Below the pieces are notes generated by a model. It ran no database searches. It had not been told where the DNA came from and saw only the letters and a list, made by a program, of their open reading frames with translations. This document shows, in pieces, positions 61,459 to 64,000 of a stretch of 64,000 nt of DNA (positions are counted from its first letter, which is position 1; every line of letters starts with the position of its first letter). The position numbers and the translations under genes are program-made. Where the stretch lies: NCBI GenBank assembly GCA_018223185.1, contig JAAEYW010000008.1, forward strand, positions 62,001 through 126,000, given 5' to 3'. This stretch comes from Oceanospirillales bacterium (GTDB taxonomy: Bacteria; Pseudomonadota; Gammaproteobacteria; Pseudomonadales; Balneatricaceae).

Positions 61459-62961
61459 ATGCATAAACCTTATCAGATGAACGTGATCAATATGGGCATA
61501 GACACACATCAGGAACCGGTGGCTTATATGCGTGACGACTGTCATATCTGCCGGGCTGAAGGTTTCTCTGCAAGCTCTCGAGTTTGTATTCAATATGAGG
61601 GAGAAAAGATAACGGCGACGCTCAACGTGGTGGATATATCGAAGATGCCGGTAGGGTCTATTGGCTTATCCCATATTGCCTGGATGAGATTGGGGGTCAA
61701 TGCTAACGATAATGTGACGGTTACCCATGCATCAGTTGTTGATTCTGTCGGTTTCGTTCGTAAGAAAATCAATGGGGGAACGTTAACGGAAAGCGAGATC
61801 ACAGAAATTATTACTGATGTATGTGCTCATCGCTATACAGATATAGAGATTGCCGGCTTTCTGAGTGCTTGTGCCGGCAATAGGTTGAAGCTGTCAGAAA
61901 TAGTCGCATTGACACGGGCTATGGTAAATTGTGGTCAGCATCTGAGCTGGCCTGAACAGACTCGAATCTATGACAAGCACTGTATTGGTGGTTTACCGGG
62001 AAATAGAACTACACCTGTTGTAGTGGCTATCGTCAGCGCAGCGGGTCTTGTAATACCTAAGACTTCATCACGGGCAATTACGTCTCCTGCCGGGACAGCC
62101 GATACAATGTCAACCTTCACTAATGTTGACCTTACCCTTGCTGATATGAAAAGGGTAGTATCGGCTACAGGAGCCTGCCTGGCCTGGGGAGGCGCTGTTA
62201 ATTTAAGTCCTGCCGATGATTTGCTAATTCGTGTAGAACGCGCACTGAACCTGGATGCTGAAGGGCAGCTCGTAGCCTCAGTGCTATCAAAAAAAATTGC
62301 CGCAGGCTCTACTGATATTTTAATTGATATACCGATGGGGCCCACGGCAAAAGTGTGTAACAGAGCAGATGCTGTAAGACTTGCGGATCTTTTTAAGCAG
62401 GTGGGGAACGCTTTAGATGTGAGGGTTCGTTGTGTGATCACTGATGGCAGCTGCCCCATAGGCCAGGGAATTGGTCCGGTTGAAGAAGCGCGTGATGTGC
62501 TGGCGGTCTTACAGGTTATTCCTGAAGCACCAAGGGATTTACGTGACAGGGCGTTACAGCTTGCATCAAATTTACTGGATATGGCTGCGGATCAAGGAAT
62601 GGAATCGGCCAATAAAGAAGCTACCCGCATACTGGATACTGGAACGGCTTTCAAGCAGTTTCAGCGCATAGTTGAGGCGCAGGGAGTAGTAAAAACTTTA
62701 CCTGACGCGGGTTATAAGGAAGCTGTGTATGCTTCTGCAAATGGCGTTATTAATGCTATCGATAGCCGTCGTCTGGCGCGCTTAGCTAAGCTGGCGGGGG
62801 CCCCGGAAGATGTTGTAGCCGGCATACGGTTATATAAAAATGTGGGTAGCAGGGTTGAGGCAGGGGACGCTGTTTTCACATTGCTGGCCGCAAGTCCTGG
62901 GGCGCTGGAATATGCGTTGGCTTTCTACCAGGATAATGCAGACATGTTTGATATTGTTTAA
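61459..62961 (+). CDS. Thymidine phosphorylase family protein (archaeal AMP phosphorylase-like)
   Basis: Long N-terminal domain; YDKHCIGGLPGNRTTPVVVAIVSAAGLVIPKTSSRAITSPAGTADTM; ~500 aa. Confidence 0.9.
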   Translation: MHKPYQMNVINMGIDTHQEPVAYMRDDCHICRAEGFSASSRVCIQYEGEKITATLNVVDISKMPVGSIGLSHIAWMRLGVNANDNVTVTHASVVDSVGFVRKKINGGTLTESEITEIITDVCAHRYTDIEIAGFLSACAGNRLKLSEIVALTRAMVNCGQHLSWPEQTRIYDKHCIGGLPGNRTTPVVVAIVSAAGLVIPKTSSRAITSPAGTADTMSTFTNVDLTLADMKRVVSATGACLAWGGAVNLSPADDLLIRVERALNLDAEGQLVASVLSKKIAAGSTDILIDIPMGPTAKVCNRADAVRLADLFKQVGNALDVRVRCVITDGSCPIGQGIGPVEEARDVLAVLQVIPEAPRDLRDRALQLASNLLDMAADQGMESANKEATRILDTGTAFKQFQRIVEAQGVVKTLPDAGYKEAVYASANGVINAIDSRRLARLAKLAGAPEDVVAGIRLYKNVGSRVEAGDAVFTLLAASPGALEYALAFYQDNADMFDIV

Positions 62962-62988
62962 TAAGCATTGTCTGTATTTGAACACTCC

Positions 62989-63075
62989 ATGATTGCACTG
63001 ATTTTGATGGCAATATTGACCGTGTTTCTGCCTCTGTTGGGCATTGCATGGCTGGTTAAGCATAAGCTTAATTAA
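62989..63075 (+). CDS. Possible 28-aa membrane microprotein
   Basis: MIALILMAILTVFLPLLGIAWLVKHKLN; terminator directly after; no convincing SD. Confidence 0.35.
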   Translation: MIALILMAILTVFLPLLGIAWLVKHKLN

Positions 63076-63076
63076 A

Positions 63077-63113
63077 AAAGTCCCTGACAGATCAATCTGT
63101 CAGGGACTTTTTA
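63077..63113. terminator. Bidirectional terminator between convergent genes
   Basis: AAAAGTCCCTGACAGAT ca ATCTGTCAGGGACTTTTT. Confidence 0.9.
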
Positions 63114-63120
63114 ATGACTG

Positions 63121-64000
63121 CTATTTCCGATTCAAAAGGTAATGGGCAATCGCATCCAGGTCCTGTTTCTGAAGAAAAGCTGTTCCATCACGGACCACCT
63201 CGGCCATACTTCCGCCGAAGACATCGCCATCAGGTTCAATACCGGACTTCAGGGCGTAGGAAAGATCGATCTGACTCCATCCAGCTGATTTCAATGCCTC
63301 TGGGGTAATTGCCGGGATCGAGCCTTCTCCCTCTAACATTGACTTAGATCCTGCAAAGCTATTATCTTCATCGAGTGCGCCTAACAGGTTCCGAGGGGAA
63401 TGGCATGCGGCGCAGTGGGCAGCACTTTCTACCAGATACTTACCCCGGTTGAACTGCTCTTCCTGACCTTCAGCAGGCGTATAACGGCCTGCTTTAAAAA
63501 ACAAACTTTGCCAGAGGTTCAGTCCCTCACGGACACTGTACGGGAAGCTTAGCTCATGAGGTGTACTGGCTTTGTTGACGGAAGGTACAGTCTGGAAGGC
63601 TGCCCACAGATCGGCAACGTCCTGGTCACTTAACTTTGTGTAGAAGTTATAAGGAAAGGCCGGATAATAGGGCTTTCCTTCTGGCGAAACCCCCGACCTT
63701 AGTGCTGTGGCAAAATCTTCCAGCGTCCAGTTACCTATGCCGTGCTGCTTATCTGTGGTCAGGTTAGGCGCATAGAAAGTTCCAAACGGTGTCTTTAGCG
63801 GTGCTCCGCCTGCAAGTGCGGGACCTCCGGCTTCAACATTTGTATGACAGGCAATGCAGCCTGAAGCTCTGGCCAGGTACGCCCCCCGTGCAACATTTCC
63901 TGCTTTGGCATTAATCTGTGTTTTGTCTATGTTGGCGGAAAGAGGCAAGCTGACCCATGCTGTTGCAGTCAGTGCCGTTAATGTGACGGAATAGAGTAAG
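63121..64000 (-). CDS. Secreted di-haem c-type cytochrome, N-terminus truncated by window edge
   Basis: CIACH and CAACH motifs; open to 64000 with signal-peptide-like LLYSVTLTALTATAWVSLPLSAN. Confidence 0.9.
   Translation of the reverse strand, partial: LLYSVTLTALTATAWVSLPLSANIDKTQINAKAGNVARGAYLARASGCIACHTNVEAGGPALAGGAPLKTPFGTFYAPNLTTDKQHGIGNWTLEDFATALRSGVSPEGKPYYPAFPYNFYTKLSDQDVADLWAAFQTVPSVNKASTPHELSFPYSVREGLNLWQSLFFKAGRYTPAEGQEEQFNRGKYLVESAAHCAACHSPRNLLGALDEDNSFAGSKSMLEGEGSIPAITPEALKSAGWSQIDLSYALKSGIEPDGDVFGGSMAEVVRDGTAFLQKQDLDAIAHYLLNRK

Overview
Gammaproteobacterial chromosome segment. Gene content and synteny look like marine Oceanospirillales, but this is inference because no search could be run. 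Most of the window is ordinary core metabolism: phenylacetate lower-pathway genes; the maf-yceD-rpmF-plsX-fabD-fabG-acpP-fabF-pabC-mltG-tmk-holB cluster; TusE/DsrHFE; mdh; mtnN; and uvrC-pgsA followed by a Gly/Cys/Leu/Gly tRNA array. Accessory or unusual content includes: (a) two ~300-350 bp MITE-like repeats with ~30 bp terminal inverted repeats and T-rich target duplications, flanking a cupin gene; (b) at least ten short (13-18 bp) degenerate tandem duplications in intergenic DNA; (c) a sulfur-amino-acid locus (homocysteine methyltransferase, Cys/Met PLP enzyme, ABC importer, LysR) whose permease carries a barrel-sandwich-like insertion; (d) an NhaC antiporter split at a G6 tract; (e) a copper-type island downstream of the tRNAs (P-type ATPase, cupredoxin, DUF2933-like protein, ICMT-like methyltransferase, decayed Met/His-rich protein, archaeal-type thymidine/AMP phosphorylase, c-type cytochrome); (f) small membrane-protein ORFs missing from the ORF track. 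No CRISPR array, rRNA, intact transposase or prophage was seen.
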